From: Arachnia propionica
GTDB taxonomy: Bacteria; Actinomycetota; Actinomycetes; Propionibacteriales; Propionibacteriaceae
DNA length: 64,000 nucleotides
Reading direction: 5' to 3'
NCBI RefSeq assembly: GCF_003932785.1
Contig: NZ_RQYT01000002.1
Span: 1 to 64,000, forward strand
The notes under the pieces were generated by a model. That model did no database searches and was not told where the DNA came from. It worked only from the letters and a program-made list of their open reading frames with translations. Shown here one piece after another: positions 1 through 8,319 of this stretch. Position 1 is the first letter of the stretch. Each line of letters begins with the position of its first letter. Position numbers and translations under genes: made by a program.

Positions 1-146
1 ATAGGGGGATCGTGACGAGGATCGTCACGGTGGCCTCCTGGCAAGGCGGACGACGAGGAGCGCACTGGATTGTGCGTTCGAGGAGGACAACGCCGCCAGG
101 GGGACACCGGGGCGACCGCAGTAGATTCGCCTATCCGCGCGCCCTC
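1..146 (-). mobile_element. Non-coding inverted-repeat element (MITE-like), copy A, truncated by the window edge
   Basis: This stretch is the reverse complement of the second copy at 47155-47312. Compared by eye there are about 9 mismatches over 146 aligned bases and no gaps, roughly 94% identity. Its complete end (137-146, read on the minus strand) is GAGGGCGCGCGGATAGG and is followed by TAA at 147-149. The other end lies outside the window. It contains the 19-bp dyad CGTGACGA-GGA-TCGTCACG (11-29) and no credible ORF. Ends beginning GAG with TAA flanks recall the TNA targets of some IS5-family transposases, but no transposase is visible, so the parent family is unknown. Confidence 0.7.
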
Positions 147-192
147 TAAGTCGCGGCCCCGGTGGGATCTTCTTGTCTGCAACCATTCTCCC

Positions 193-235
193 ACGAGTCG
201 ACTCACCATTGCAATGACGAGTCGACTCATGAGTC
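193..235. repeat. Cluster of GAGTC palindromes at the 3' end of the recombinase gene
   Basis: The 13-mer ACGAGTCGACTCA occurs at 193-205 and again at 217-229. Each copy contains the 10-bp palindrome GAGTCGACTC, and the two centres lie 24 bp apart. A third palindrome, GACTCATGAGTC, occupies 224-235 and overlaps the recombinase stop codon. The arrangement looks like paired protein-binding sites or a transcription end signal. The binding protein is unknown. Confidence 0.5.
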
Positions 236-1670
236 AGTCGCGACGCGGCTCTATCCGAATCAGGTCGGGGTCGAATTTCACGTGACCGGGCGTGATGGGC
301 TCGATGGTCACCGTCACCAGCTCGTCCACGAGCATCCGGCGGCGGTCCACGTCCAACACCTTCCACTTCGCCTCGACCACCTCGCGGCGCTCCGCGGTGC
401 CGACCGGCTCCTCGACGTCCGCGAGCAGCTTCGCCGCCGCCGACACCGAACGGTCGAGCAGCTCCGCGTCGATCTCGTCGATGCGGGCCTTCACGTCGTT
501 GATCGCTGCCGTTATCTCCAGGACCGGCTGATGGATGTCGCGCAGCAGCGGGCTCAGCTCCTTCACCCGATCGACCAGGGCGTTCCGCTCCGTCAGCAGC
601 TCCTCGCGATCCGGCCCATCGTCCTCCTGTGGCATCACGAGGTCGTGCACGTCCACCGAGGACAGACGCGTGAGCACCGCCTCGGTGACCATCGCATCGA
701 CGGGCTCGCGCTGGCGGGTGAGATGGAACTGCTCGCCGCAGCGGTACGTCGGCTGCTTGCGGCTGTTCGTCCCCGAGACGAGCGTCGCGCCGCACTTCCC
801 GCACAGCCCGATCGTGGACAGGAGATACTTCGGGTGGTTCCCCTGCCTCGCCGACCTCCGCACGTTGTCCTCCAGCTTCGCCACCGCGGCCCGCCACGTC
901 TGCTCGCCGACGATGGGCGGGAACGCCTCGCCCTGAACCGGGTACAGCTCGCCCGACGCGTAGTGCTTGATGTAGCCACAGTAAAGCGGGTTCGCGAGCA
1001 GGTAGCGCACAGCATCGACGGAGAACTCCGACCCACGCGCGGTGAAGTGACCGGCGCTGTTCAGGTCCTCGCGGATTCGCCGGATCGACAGGGACGGCTC
1101 GCCGAGGAACGCATCGAAGGCCCGCCGTACGGCGGCGGCCTCCTCCTCGATCAACTCGCCGTCCCTCGTCCAGCCGAACGCCTTCCAGGCGGACGTGGGG
1201 ATGCCCTCGGCGCGTCGGCGCTCGTTCGACCTGATTTGTCGCTCGGCCTTGCGTCGTGCCTCGAACCGGGCGAGAGCGGCGAGCATCGTCGCCCGGAACT
1301 CCCCGTCCGCCGTCGAGAGGTCGATCTCGCCGTCAACGGTGACGACACGCAGGCCGAGATCGATCAGTGTGTTCAGGTCCTTCGTGCTACGCAGGAGCCG
1401 GTCCATGTCCACGGCGACCACCATCGAGAACTTGCCCGCACGGGCGTCCTCCAGCATCTCGGCCCACCGAGTGCCAGCACGGCGCTTCTTCGTCGCGGAC
1501 ACCGCGTTGTCGTCGTAGACCTCGACGACCTTCCAGTCCTTGGCCTCGGCCAGCGCCCTGATCTTTCTCAGCTGGGTCTCGACGGTCCATCGGTCGCCCT
1601 TGCGGTCCATCGAGGCGCGGATGTACGCCGCAACCTCGTTCGTCTTCCTCAGCGATACCAGTTCGACCAT
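234..1670 (-). CDS. Large serine recombinase (resolvase/integrase family)
   Basis: This is a site-specific DNA recombinase of 478 residues. The N-terminal resolvase catalytic domain spans roughly residues 12-150. It has the YIRAS motif with nucleophile Ser20 and the DMDRLLRS motif carrying the catalytic arginines. A recombinase domain follows (roughly 160-270), then a zinc ribbon with CGKCG and a later Cys, then a coiled-coil-like acidic C-terminus. This is the layout of phage and integrative-element serine integrases. There is no clear Shine-Dalgarno. A TAAGCT -10-like box at 1678-1683 sits 7 bases before the ATG, which suggests leaderless expression. The N-terminal side abuts a gene that is broken at about 1718, so this is probably one end of an element extending left out of the window. 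Confidence 0.9.
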   Translation of the reverse strand: MVELVSLRKTNEVAAYIRASMDRKGDRWTVETQLRKIRALAEAKDWKVVEVYDDNAVSATKKRRAGTRWAEMLEDARAGKFSMVVAVDMDRLLRSTKDLNTLIDLGLRVVTVDGEIDLSTADGEFRATMLAALARFEARRKAERQIRSNERRRAEGIPTSAWKAFGWTRDGELIEEEAAAVRRAFDAFLGEPSLSIRRIREDLNSAGHFTARGSEFSVDAVRYLLANPLYCGYIKHYASGELYPVQGEAFPPIVGEQTWRAAVAKLEDNVRRSARQGNHPKYLLSTIGLCGKCGATLVSGTNSRKQPTYRCGEQFHLTRQREPVDAMVTEAVLTRLSSVDVHDLVMPQEDDGPDREELLTERNALVDRVKELSPLLRDIHQPVLEITAAINDVKARIDEIDAELLDRSVSAAAKLLADVEEPVGTAERREVVEAKWKVLDVDRRRMLVDELVTVTIEPITPGHVKFDPDLIRIEPRRD

Positions 1671-1706
1671 GCAACCAAGCTTACGTGAACGGGTGTTGCA
1701 ACCGCT

Positions 1707-1724
1707 ACATGCGCTAACGCATGT
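1707..1724. other. Putative integrase attachment junction
   Basis: The 18-bp dyad ACATGCG-CTAA-CGCATGT lies exactly where similarity to the luciferase-like monooxygenase stops, 37 bases from the recombinase start codon. Serine integrases usually sit next to their own att site and cross over at the centre of an imperfect dyad. That this is an attL or attR is inferred from position and symmetry only. The partner half-site would be outside the window. Confidence 0.4.
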
Positions 1725-1965
1725 CGATCACCCCGGTGCCGATCTCGATGCTGGAGGTCCGTGCCCCGACGGCGGCCAGCAACGGGAAGGGGGAGCCCAG
1801 CTGCTGTGCGAAGTGGTGCACCCGGAAGTAGGCACCGTCGATCCCCACCTCCTCGGCGGCCACCGCCAACTCGATGGACTGCAGCAGCGTGTCGGCCCCG
1901 GTCCGCGCGGCGGAATGCGGCGAATCGGTCCAGTGCCCGAAGTTCAGGAAGCCAATCTTCTTCAT
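1714..1965 (-). pseudogene. Truncated LLM-class flavin-dependent monooxygenase (5' fragment)
   Basis: The 83-residue frame matches the N-terminal beta-strand and helix of luciferase-like monooxygenases (opening KKIGFLNFGHW, later EEVGIDGAYFRVHHF). It ends at GTGVIDMR, where intact relatives continue with a Tyr-Glu-Asn-Pro segment. Family members are normally about 340 residues, so more than 70% is missing. The break coincides with the recombinase end, which suggests disruption by integration. It lies 27 bases downstream of the S9 peptidase gene on the same strand and may once have been co-transcribed with it. Its ribosome-binding site is weak. Confidence 0.75.
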
Positions 1966-1992
1966 ACCCGGAAAACAAGTTGAAGATTGAAT

Positions 1993-3864
1993 TTATTCCT
2001 CGGGGGTGCCGCCGCTGGAGAGGTTCTCGATGATGAGCCTGGGGACGTCATCGCTGGGTGGTAGGTCGAGTACCTGTTCCAGGAAGGAGACCTTCGATTC
2101 GAGAGCGCTGCGACGAGCATCGAGGGAACGGAAGCCGTGGCCCTCGTTCTCGAAGGTGACCAGGGCCACGGGGAGTCCTTGGGAGCGCACTGCTTCGGCA
2201 AGGGAGAAGGCCTGGTCCGGTGGGACGACCTTGTCCTGCAGACCCTGGAGGATCAACATCGGGGTCTTGAGGCGGTCCAAGTGGTTGATGGGGGAGCGGT
2301 CCCGATAGAGCTGTTCCGCCTCAGGGAACGGCCCCACCAGGCTGAAGGTGTATCTGGACTCGGCCTTGTGGGTGCTGCTGACCAAGGTGGTGAGGTCGCC
2401 GATCCCGTAGGAGCTCATGCCGGCTGCGAAGATGTCGCTGCTCACCAGCGCCTGCAGCGTCGTGTAGCCCCCGGCTGAACCGCCCGCGATGACCACCTTG
2501 CCCGGATCGGCGAGTCCGGCCTGGCAGACCTCCTGGACGGCGGCCGCGACATCGGCGACCTCCAGGACACCCCATTGACCCTTCAGGCGCTCGCGGTAGG
2601 CGCGTCCGAACCCGGTGGAACCCGAGTAGTTGACATCCAACACCGCGACCCCGCGGGAGGCCCAGAACTGCACTGAGCGATCAAAACTCGGATGGTGCAC
2701 CGAGGTCGGGCCGCCGTGGGTGAGGACCAGCAACGGGGTGGGTGCAGTGGCGCCTGGTGCCGGGTAGAACCAGGACTGTACTGCACCGGCCGGGCCCTCG
2801 GACCACCGGGCCTGGGGAATCGAGGCCCCCTCCCAGCGCTGTGATGTGACGATCTCGTGACGCACCCCCGTCGGTGAGATCCGGACCAACGAGGCAGGCC
2901 GGTCCGGCCACTCGGCGATGACGAACAACTCCTCGCCGCGGGCAGCCACGGACTCGATCATCGCTGTCCCGGGCAGGGGATAGGTGACCCCGCCATCACT
3001 GGGTCTCACCAGGGCGAGGGCGCCGCGGCCACCGGCGATCTCGACGGTGGCCAGCAGGTCCTCCCCAACTGCTGCCGAAGGTGGTGCATCCAGGACCCAG
3101 GTGGGGATGCTGCAGTCGTGGGGGACGAGCCACTGGTGGCGGAAGTCGCCGTCACGTACCGTCCAGTTCCAGTACCCCGACTCATCCGAGACCCAGGCGA
3201 GGGTCCCGTTGCCCAACCACAGCGGGTGCTGGGCGCTCACCCCATCGGTCGCGGCGACCGCGACCAGCGCAGCCGGATCGCCCAGGGGGCAGGTGAACAC
3301 CTCGGCGGTGTCCCAACTCATGTTCGGGTGCATCCACTGGAACCAGGCGACCTGGTCACCGTGCACGGTCACCCCGGCATAGAAATCAGCCCCGGTGACC
3401 AGTACCCGGCCACCCTCGGTGTTGTCCGCTGCCAGGTCAAGGGTGACGATCTCAGTGCGTTCCTCCGGGTCGACCGCGTGGTCCTCCCTGACGCAGACGA
3501 TGAGATCGTGATCGGGGGCCAGCGCCAGGCCGCCGTAGCGGAACCTCTCCGAGGGCGGGGTCACGGCATGGACCCGGCCGTCACGGGCGACCCAGACCTG
3601 CTTGGTGCGGTCGTCGCACCAGGCGACCACGTCATCGGCCACGGCATAGGCTCCGCCTCCGTACTCCATGACGCGAGTGCGCACCTCAGAATCAGGGGTG
3701 AGGTCCTCAACCTGCTGACCATCCCACCGGCGGATGGTGGTGCGGCCATCCTCGGCGGCGATGCTGGCCAGCCAGAAGACCCCGTCCCGGGTCGCCCGTA
3801 CCTGACGAATTGAATCGGTTCCCAGCAGGGCTTCATCCAGAGTCATTCGGCGCATGTCCTCCAT
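1993..3864 (-). CDS. S9-family prolyl oligopeptidase / acylaminoacyl-peptidase-like enzyme
   Basis: This predicted cytoplasmic serine peptidase has 623 residues. A beta-propeller-like N-terminal part occupies roughly residues 1-360 and an alpha/beta-hydrolase domain follows. The catalytic triad is readable: Ser463 in GGSAGG, Asp544 in QGLQDKVVPP and His576 in ENEGHGF. The HGGP oxyanion motif lies around residue 380. No signal peptide is seen. Peptidases of this group trim short peptides or N-acylated residues, and the exact substrate cannot be read from sequence. Start is uncertain: ATG codons at 3864, 3855 and 3846 are in frame, and the GGAGG within the first codons best serves the ATG at 3846. 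It is divergent from the DUF3145 gene. Confidence 0.88.
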   Translation of the reverse strand: MEDMRRMTLDEALLGTDSIRQVRATRDGVFWLASIAAEDGRTTIRRWDGQQVEDLTPDSEVRTRVMEYGGGAYAVADDVVAWCDDRTKQVWVARDGRVHAVTPPSERFRYGGLALAPDHDLIVCVREDHAVDPEERTEIVTLDLAADNTEGGRVLVTGADFYAGVTVHGDQVAWFQWMHPNMSWDTAEVFTCPLGDPAALVAVAATDGVSAQHPLWLGNGTLAWVSDESGYWNWTVRDGDFRHQWLVPHDCSIPTWVLDAPPSAAVGEDLLATVEIAGGRGALALVRPSDGGVTYPLPGTAMIESVAARGEELFVIAEWPDRPASLVRISPTGVRHEIVTSQRWEGASIPQARWSEGPAGAVQSWFYPAPGATAPTPLLVLTHGGPTSVHHPSFDRSVQFWASRGVAVLDVNYSGSTGFGRAYRERLKGQWGVLEVADVAAAVQEVCQAGLADPGKVVIAGGSAGGYTTLQALVSSDIFAAGMSSYGIGDLTTLVSSTHKAESRYTFSLVGPFPEAEQLYRDRSPINHLDRLKTPMLILQGLQDKVVPPDQAFSLAEAVRSQGLPVALVTFENEGHGFRSLDARRSALESKVSFLEQVLDLPPSDDVPRLIIENLSSGGTPEE

Positions 3865-3983
3865 TAAACCCCAGACACTCCTGTTGTGCGGGGCCCTTCA
3901 CTGATGCAGAATGGAGGCGTCCGCACTGTGTGGAGACGCCGATCGCAGGGGAAGGCAATCGGGCCGAACCCACAGGAGGACAC

Positions 3984-4508
3984 ATGAATGCACAACGGGC
4001 CGCCGCTGGCCTGCCGAAGGCGCGAGGGATGATCTTCATCCACTCGACGCCCGCTGCGTTGTGCCCTCATCTGGAATGGGCCGCAGCTGCGGTCATCGGG
4101 CCAGGGGCAGCATGGCGTTGGTCGGAGCAACCCGCCCAACCGGGTACCAAGCGCGCGGAGATCTCTTGGACGGCCTCTCCCGGTACCGGGGCACGGTTAG
4201 CCTCCGCCCTGGCGGAGTTCGCGCGTATCCGTTTCGAGGTCACCGAGGATGCCAGCCCCGGATGTGAGGGGACCCGGTTCTGCTACACCCCGGCCCTGGG
4301 GCGCTTCGCCGCGACGGTGGGTTCCCACGGGGATGTCATGGTGCCGGAGGACCGCATCCGCCATGCGATGGCCGAGACCAAGGGGGATCCACGGTTGCTC
4401 CGTGACGCGCTCGATCGACTCATCGGAACTGCTTGGGACGAGGAGCTCGAGGAGTTCAGATACGGATCGGAGGACGCACCGATCCGTTGGTTGCACCACG
4501 TGGTGTGA
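3984..4508 (+). CDS. DUF3145 family protein
   Basis: This 174-residue soluble protein of unknown function contains the family's conserved opening (RGMIFIHSTPAALCPHLEWA) and ends in IRWLHHVV. The ATG at 3984 is chosen because AGGAGG lies 5 bases upstream (3974-3979). The family is largely confined to Actinobacteria and is typically found beside the fab cluster, as here, where it converges on fabF across a strong stem-loop. No catalytic motif or membrane segment is visible. A link to lipid synthesis is suggested only by neighbourhood. Confidence 0.85.
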   Translation: MNAQRAAAGLPKARGMIFIHSTPAALCPHLEWAAAAVIGPGAAWRWSEQPAQPGTKRAEISWTASPGTGARLASALAEFARIRFEVTEDASPGCEGTRFCYTPALGRFAATVGSHGDVMVPEDRIRHAMAETKGDPRLLRDALDRLIGTAWDEELEEFRYGSEDAPIRWLHHVV

Positions 4509-4511
4509 CAA

Positions 4512-4541
4512 TGGTGGGTCACCCCGTTGGGTGACCCACCA
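4512..4541. terminator. Bidirectional stem-loop terminator between DUF3145 and fabF
   Basis: A perfect 13-bp stem (TGGTGGGTCACCC at 4512-4524, complement at 4529-4541) closes a 4-base CGTT loop. It lies between two convergent genes, so it can end transcripts from both sides. No U-tract is present, which is usual at this GC content. Confidence 0.8.
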
Positions 4542-4578
4542 TCACCGAATCTGACCCCACGGTGGGGCGGGAACAGAT

Positions 4579-5835
4579 TCAGTCGGAGATGTTGGCATTG
4601 GTGACCACCACGGCCACGTTCGCGCCGCCGAACCCGAACGAATTGTTCACGGCGGCGAGATCGCCGCTGGGGAGCGGACGGCTGGTGTTCACGGCGATGT
4701 CGATGGGGAGACCGGGCTCGAGGTTCTCGATGTTGATGGTTGGAGGGACCGTCCGATCCTTGAGGGCCATCACCGTGGCGAAGGTCTCCAGGGCTCCGGC
4801 GCCGCCCAGGAGATGACCGGTCATCGACTTGGTGGAGGTGACCACGCAGTTCTCGACGGCGTCGCCGAGTGCCGCGGCGATGGAGTGGGCCTCCGTGATG
4901 TCACCGGGAGGCGTCGAGGTGCCGTGCGCATTCACGTGGATGATGTCACGGGGGCTCAACCCCGCCGACTCCAAGGCCTTGCGCATGGCCGCGGACTGTC
5001 CCCGACCTGTCGGCTCGGGGAGCACGATGTCATGGTTGTCGTTGGAGATCCCCGCGCCGGCGAGGGTGCCGTGGATCCGGGCGCCGCGGGCCTTGGCGTG
5101 CTCGAGGGTCTCGATAACCATGATCACCGCGCCCTCTCCGAGGACGAAGCCGTCACGAGCGGTGTCCCAGGGACGTGAAGCGTGCTCCGGGTCGTCGTTG
5201 CGACGGGACAGGGCCTGCATCTGGGCGAAGGCGTTCAGTGGGAGGGGGTGGACCACACCCTCGGAACCCCCCACGACCGCGATGTCACAACGGCCCAGCC
5301 TGATCTGGTCGAGACCCAGCGAGATCGCCTCGTTCGACGAGGCGCAGGCACTGACCGGGGCGTGCACGGCGGCGGCGGCTCCGAAGGTCAGGCCGAGATT
5401 GGCCGCCGGGGCATTCGCCATGAGCATGGGAATGGTGAAGGGGGACACCCGGCGCGGCCCCTTCTCCTTCTGGATGTCCCAGTTGGAGACGAGGGTGTGG
5501 AGGCCGCCGATACCGGTCCCGACACACACCGCCAGGCGGTCGGGGTCGATGGGGTTGTCCTCCCCGAGACCGAGACCCGCATCGGTCCAGGCCTCGAGGC
5601 CGGCCACCATGGCCAGCTGCGAGGCCCGATCGAGCCGTCGGGCCGCCACTCGGTCCAGTCGCTCCGCGGGGTCGCTGATCACCTCCGCGGCGAAGGTGAC
5701 GGGCAGCTGCTGAGCCCATTCATGCGTGAGCGTGTGCGCACCGGAACGTCCGGCGAGCATGGCCTGCCAGGTGCTGGGGGCATCGGTACCCAGCGGCGTG
5801 AAGGCGCCGAATCCGGTGATGACGACCTCGGTCAT
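4579..5835 (-). CDS. fabF: Beta-ketoacyl-ACP synthase II (KAS II)
   Basis: This enzyme condenses malonyl-ACP with growing acyl-ACP in type II fatty acid elongation. It has 418 residues, the normal size. The active-site Cys is in VSACASSNEA, the two His are in NAHGTSTPPGD and SMTGHLLGGAGALE, and the conserved Lys is in TSTKSMTGH. The ATG at 5835 is preferred over a longer in-frame start because a GGAG ribosome site lies just upstream and the protein then begins TEVVITGFGAF as family members do. It is the last gene of fabD-fabH-acpP-fabF, separated from acpP by an 80-base gap with a strong hairpin. Confidence 0.95.
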   Translation of the reverse strand: MTEVVITGFGAFTPLGTDAPSTWQAMLAGRSGAHTLTHEWAQQLPVTFAAEVISDPAERLDRVAARRLDRASQLAMVAGLEAWTDAGLGLGEDNPIDPDRLAVCVGTGIGGLHTLVSNWDIQKEKGPRRVSPFTIPMLMANAPAANLGLTFGAAAAVHAPVSACASSNEAISLGLDQIRLGRCDIAVVGGSEGVVHPLPLNAFAQMQALSRRNDDPEHASRPWDTARDGFVLGEGAVIMVIETLEHAKARGARIHGTLAGAGISNDNHDIVLPEPTGRGQSAAMRKALESAGLSPRDIIHVNAHGTSTPPGDITEAHSIAAALGDAVENCVVTSTKSMTGHLLGGAGALETFATVMALKDRTVPPTINIENLEPGLPIDIAVNTSRPLPSGDLAAVNNSFGFGGANVAVVVTNANISD

Positions 5836-5872
5836 GGAGTCTCCTCGGGGTGCAAGCGGGTGCGGAATGAGG

Positions 5873-5910
5873 ATTCGCCGGGTGCCTCTGGTCGAGGTCA
5901 CCCGGCGAAT
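5873..5910 (-). other. Intercistronic stem-loop between acpP and fabF
   Basis: ATTCGCCGGGTG (5873-5884) pairs perfectly with 5899-5910, and CCTC/GAGG extends the stem inside. It sits just after the acpP stop codon within one operon. It could act as a partial terminator or an RNA-stabilising structure giving more acpP than fabF product. That role is inferred from position. Confidence 0.6.
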
Positions 5911-5915
5911 GCGCC

Positions 5916-6161
5916 TCAGGACTGGGCGCGCTCGATGTAGGCGACGGCGTCGCCAACGGTCTTGAGGTTCTTGGAGTCCTCGTCAGGGATGGTGACCCCG
6001 AACTTGTCCTCGCAGGCGTAGATAATCTCCACCATGGACAGGGAGTCCACGCCGAGGTCGTCGATGAACGACTTGTCGAGCTGGACGTCCTCGGCGGCAA
6101 CCCCTGCGACGTCGTTGACGATCTCTGCGAGGTCGGCGCGGATCTCTTCGGTGCTGGCCAT
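5916..6161 (-). CDS. acpP: Acyl carrier protein
   Basis: This small acidic carrier of 81 residues holds the growing acyl chain on a phosphopantetheine arm. The attachment site is Ser40 in the motif GVDSLSMVE. Length and acidity match bacterial ACPs. It lies between fabH (about 30 bases upstream) and fabF, the standard actinobacterial order. A ribosome site (GGAG-like) precedes the ATG. Confidence 0.96.
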   Translation of the reverse strand: MASTEEIRADLAEIVNDVAGVAAEDVQLDKSFIDDLGVDSLSMVEIIYACEDKFGVTIPDEDSKNLKTVGDAVAYIERAQS

Positions 6162-6193
6162 GTTCTTCTCCTAGATGTTGGTGGCCGGTTGGG

Positions 6194-7189
6194 TCATGGC
6201 AGGACGACGACCTGGCCCGCGTAAACGAGCCCGGCGCCGAAGCCGATGATGAGGGCGGTCTGCCCGGAGGTGGCCTCGCCCGATTCGAGCAGGGCCTCCA
6301 TCGCCAGCGGCACGGAGGCCGCCGACGAGTTGCCCATGTGGACGATGTCACGGGACACCACCACACTCTCGGGCAGCTTGAGGTGGCGCAACATCGAATC
6401 GGTGATCCGGTTGTTGGCCTGGTGGGGGATGAAGACGTCGAGCTGGTCAGGGGTCAAGCCGGCGCGATCCAGGGTCTCCTTGGTCTTCTCCGCGATGAAG
6501 GTGGTTGCCCAGCGGAACACGGCCCTGCCGTCCATGGAGATGAAGGGCATGGTCCGCCCGGCATCGCTGGCATCCTCCCAGTCCTCGATCTGGATGGCCT
6601 GCGCCTGGGCTCCGTCGGAGCCCCACACAACCGGCCCGAGGGCGGGGGTGTCGCTGGGACCGAGAACGACCGCGCCGGCGCCGTCCGAGAACAGAAAAGC
6701 CGTTGACCGGTCCGTGATGTCGACCATGCGGCTCAACGCTTCCACCCCGACGACGAGGACATGGCTTGCGGCACCTGAACGGATCAGGGACTCGGCCATC
6801 CCCGTGCCGTAGCAGAAGCCGGCACAGGCCGCGGAGAGGTCGAATGCCGCGGGCCCGGCCGACAGACCGAGCTCGTCGGCGATGTAGACCGCAAGTGAGG
6901 GGGACTGTTGGAAGTGCGAGACGGTTGAGCAGATCACGGCGTCGATCTGCCTGGGTTCGAGGCCGGAGCGTTCGATAGCCCTGCGACTGGCCGCCACGGC
7001 CATGGACAGGGGAGTTTCCTCCTCCGTGGCCCAGCGACGTTCACGGATACCGGTTCGCTGCTCGATCCACTCTGGTGTGGAGTCGATCATCGTGCACATC
7101 TCCTCGTTGTCCACGATGCGTGAACCACGATGTCCTCCCACGCCGAGGATGCGGGCATGGGGTGCGCCGATGGATGGGGTGATGCTCAT
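6194..7189 (-). CDS. fabH: Beta-ketoacyl-ACP synthase III (KAS III)
   Basis: It starts fatty acid chains by condensing an acyl-CoA primer with malonyl-ACP. The protein has 331 residues. The catalytic triad is visible: Cys in [13 protein letters not shown], His in IPHQANNRI and Asn in HMGNSSAAS. The ATG at 7189 is chosen because it follows an AAAGG ribosome site at the end of fabD and removes a Pro/Ser-rich false extension. In Actinobacteria this enzyme often takes branched primers, but specificity cannot be read here. Confidence 0.95.
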   Translation of the reverse strand: MSITPSIGAPHARILGVGGHRGSRIVDNEEMCTMIDSTPEWIEQRTGIRERRWATEEETPLSMAVAASRRAIERSGLEPRQIDAVICSTVSHFQQSPSLAVYIADELGLSAGPAAFDLSAACAGFCYGTGMAESLIRSGAASHVLVVGVEALSRMVDITDRSTAFLFSDGAGAVVLGPSDTPALGPVVWGSDGAQAQAIQIEDWEDASDAGRTMPFISMDGRAVFRWATTFIAEKTKETLDRAGLTPDQLDVFIPHQANNRITDSMLRHLKLPESVVVSRDIVHMGNSSAASVPLAMEALLESGEATSGQTALIIGFGAGLVYAGQVVVLP

Positions 7190-7199
7190 GTGCGGCCTT

Positions 7200-8135
7200 T
7201 CAGGCGGTCTCGGCGTGGGCGGTGCAGAATGCGCGGGCGTCGTCGAGCTGGTCGGGGGTCGACAGGTTGAACACCTCGACACCCTTGAGGTTGCGCTTCG
7301 CGATGCCGGTGAGGGTTCCCGCGGGAGGGAGCTCCAACAGTCCCGTGACCCCCATCGAGGACATCGTCTCCATGCACAGATCCCAGCGAACGGGGTTCGC
7401 GACCTGGGCCACGATTCGTTCGAGGTGGCAGCGCCCCGAACCGACGGCGACGCCGTCGGCGTTGCTGAGCATGGGGATCCGGGGGTCGACGGCGACCATG
7501 GCCTCGGCGAATCGGGTGAGTCGCTCCACGGCCGGGGCCATGTGATGGGTGTGGAAGGCGCCAGCGACGCTCAGCGGGATCAAGCGGGCGCGCCGGGGGG
7601 CGTTGTCCGCCAGGGCAGCCAACTGATCGGTGGTGCCCGCGGCGACGATCTGGCCAGCGCCGTTGTTGTTGGCCGGCGTGAGGCCGGCCGCCTCGATCGC
7701 GGCCAGGACCTCGTCGCGATCCCCCCCGATCACCGCCGTCATGGAGGTCGGGGTCACGGCCGAGGCAGCCGCCATGCCACGACCCCGTTCCCGGACGAGC
7801 ACGAGGGCGGACTCGGGGGACAAGACGCCCGAGGCGGCGGCAGCGGCGAGCTCTCCGACGGAGTGGCCGGCCAGGACCCCGACCTGGGAGGCCGCTGCCT
7901 CGGAGTCGGGGAACAGCTGCAGGAAGGCGGCGAGGGCAGAGGCGACCAGCAGGGGCTGGGCGATGGCGGTGTCCCGGATGGTCTCTGCGTCCGAGGTGGT
8001 CCCGTGCGCGACGAGATCGATGTCGGTCACGGCGGAGAACCACTCGAGTCGAGCGGCGAAGGTCGGGTCCTCGAGCCAAGGGGCGAGGAACCCCGGGGTC
8101 TGGGCACCTTGGCCCGGCGCAACGACAGCTAGCAC
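7200..8135 (-). CDS. fabD: Malonyl-CoA:ACP malonyltransferase
   Basis: It transfers malonyl from CoA to ACP to feed fabH and fabF. The catalytic Ser is in GHSVGE and the His in AGAFHTHHM, and the N-terminal motif [11 protein letters not shown] is present. A GTG start at 8135 gives 311 residues, the usual size. A longer frame upstream has no family similarity and runs through the promoter region. The 3' end is 10 bases from the fabH start. It is first in the fab operon and directly follows the FasR-type regulator gene and a dyad-rich promoter. Confidence 0.93.
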   Translation of the reverse strand: MLAVVAPGQGAQTPGFLAPWLEDPTFAARLEWFSAVTDIDLVAHGTTSDAETIRDTAIAQPLLVASALAAFLQLFPDSEAAASQVGVLAGHSVGELAAAAASGVLSPESALVLVRERGRGMAAASAVTPTSMTAVIGGDRDEVLAAIEAAGLTPANNNGAGQIVAAGTTDQLAALADNAPRRARLIPLSVAGAFHTHHMAPAVERLTRFAEAMVAVDPRIPMLSNADGVAVGSGRCHLERIVAQVANPVRWDLCMETMSSMGVTGLLELPPAGTLTGIAKRNLKGVEVFNLSTPDQLDDARAFCTAHAETA

Positions 8136-8185
8136 GCAACCAACTCTGCCTGTGCGAGCCGGAGAATGTGGCCCGGAGGGCGACG

Positions 8186-8219
8186 CAAATGTTCCGCAAC
8201 ATTTGTGGGAACCCCACAA
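8186..8219. promoter_or_regulatory. Candidate regulator-binding dyads upstream of the fab operon
   Basis: Two abutting perfect dyads lie about 50-85 bases upstream of the fabD start: CAAATGTT-CCGC-AACATTTG (8186-8205) and TTGTGGG-AAC-CCCACAA (8203-8219). Their place upstream of any -35 box suits an activator. The adjacent regulator resembles Streptomyces FasR, which activates the same operon. That this regulator binds here is inference. Confidence 0.55.
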
Positions 8220-8319
8220 GCGGAGGTGAAAGGGAGGCCTGAAGGCGGGATCACCGGGGCCTCCACGAGAGGTCGGTCATGGTGGTTTCCCGACAAGCCT
8301 CGTGCCCTGGGCCGAGGGT

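Noticed and set aside
193-235. Short CRISPR-like array
   Set aside because: Only two 13-bp repeats with an 11-base gap, which is far below CRISPR repeat and spacer sizes.
162-1688. 508-residue plus-strand frame opposite the serine recombinase
   Set aside because: Antisense shadow without recognisable domains. The minus strand holds the catalytic recombinase motifs.
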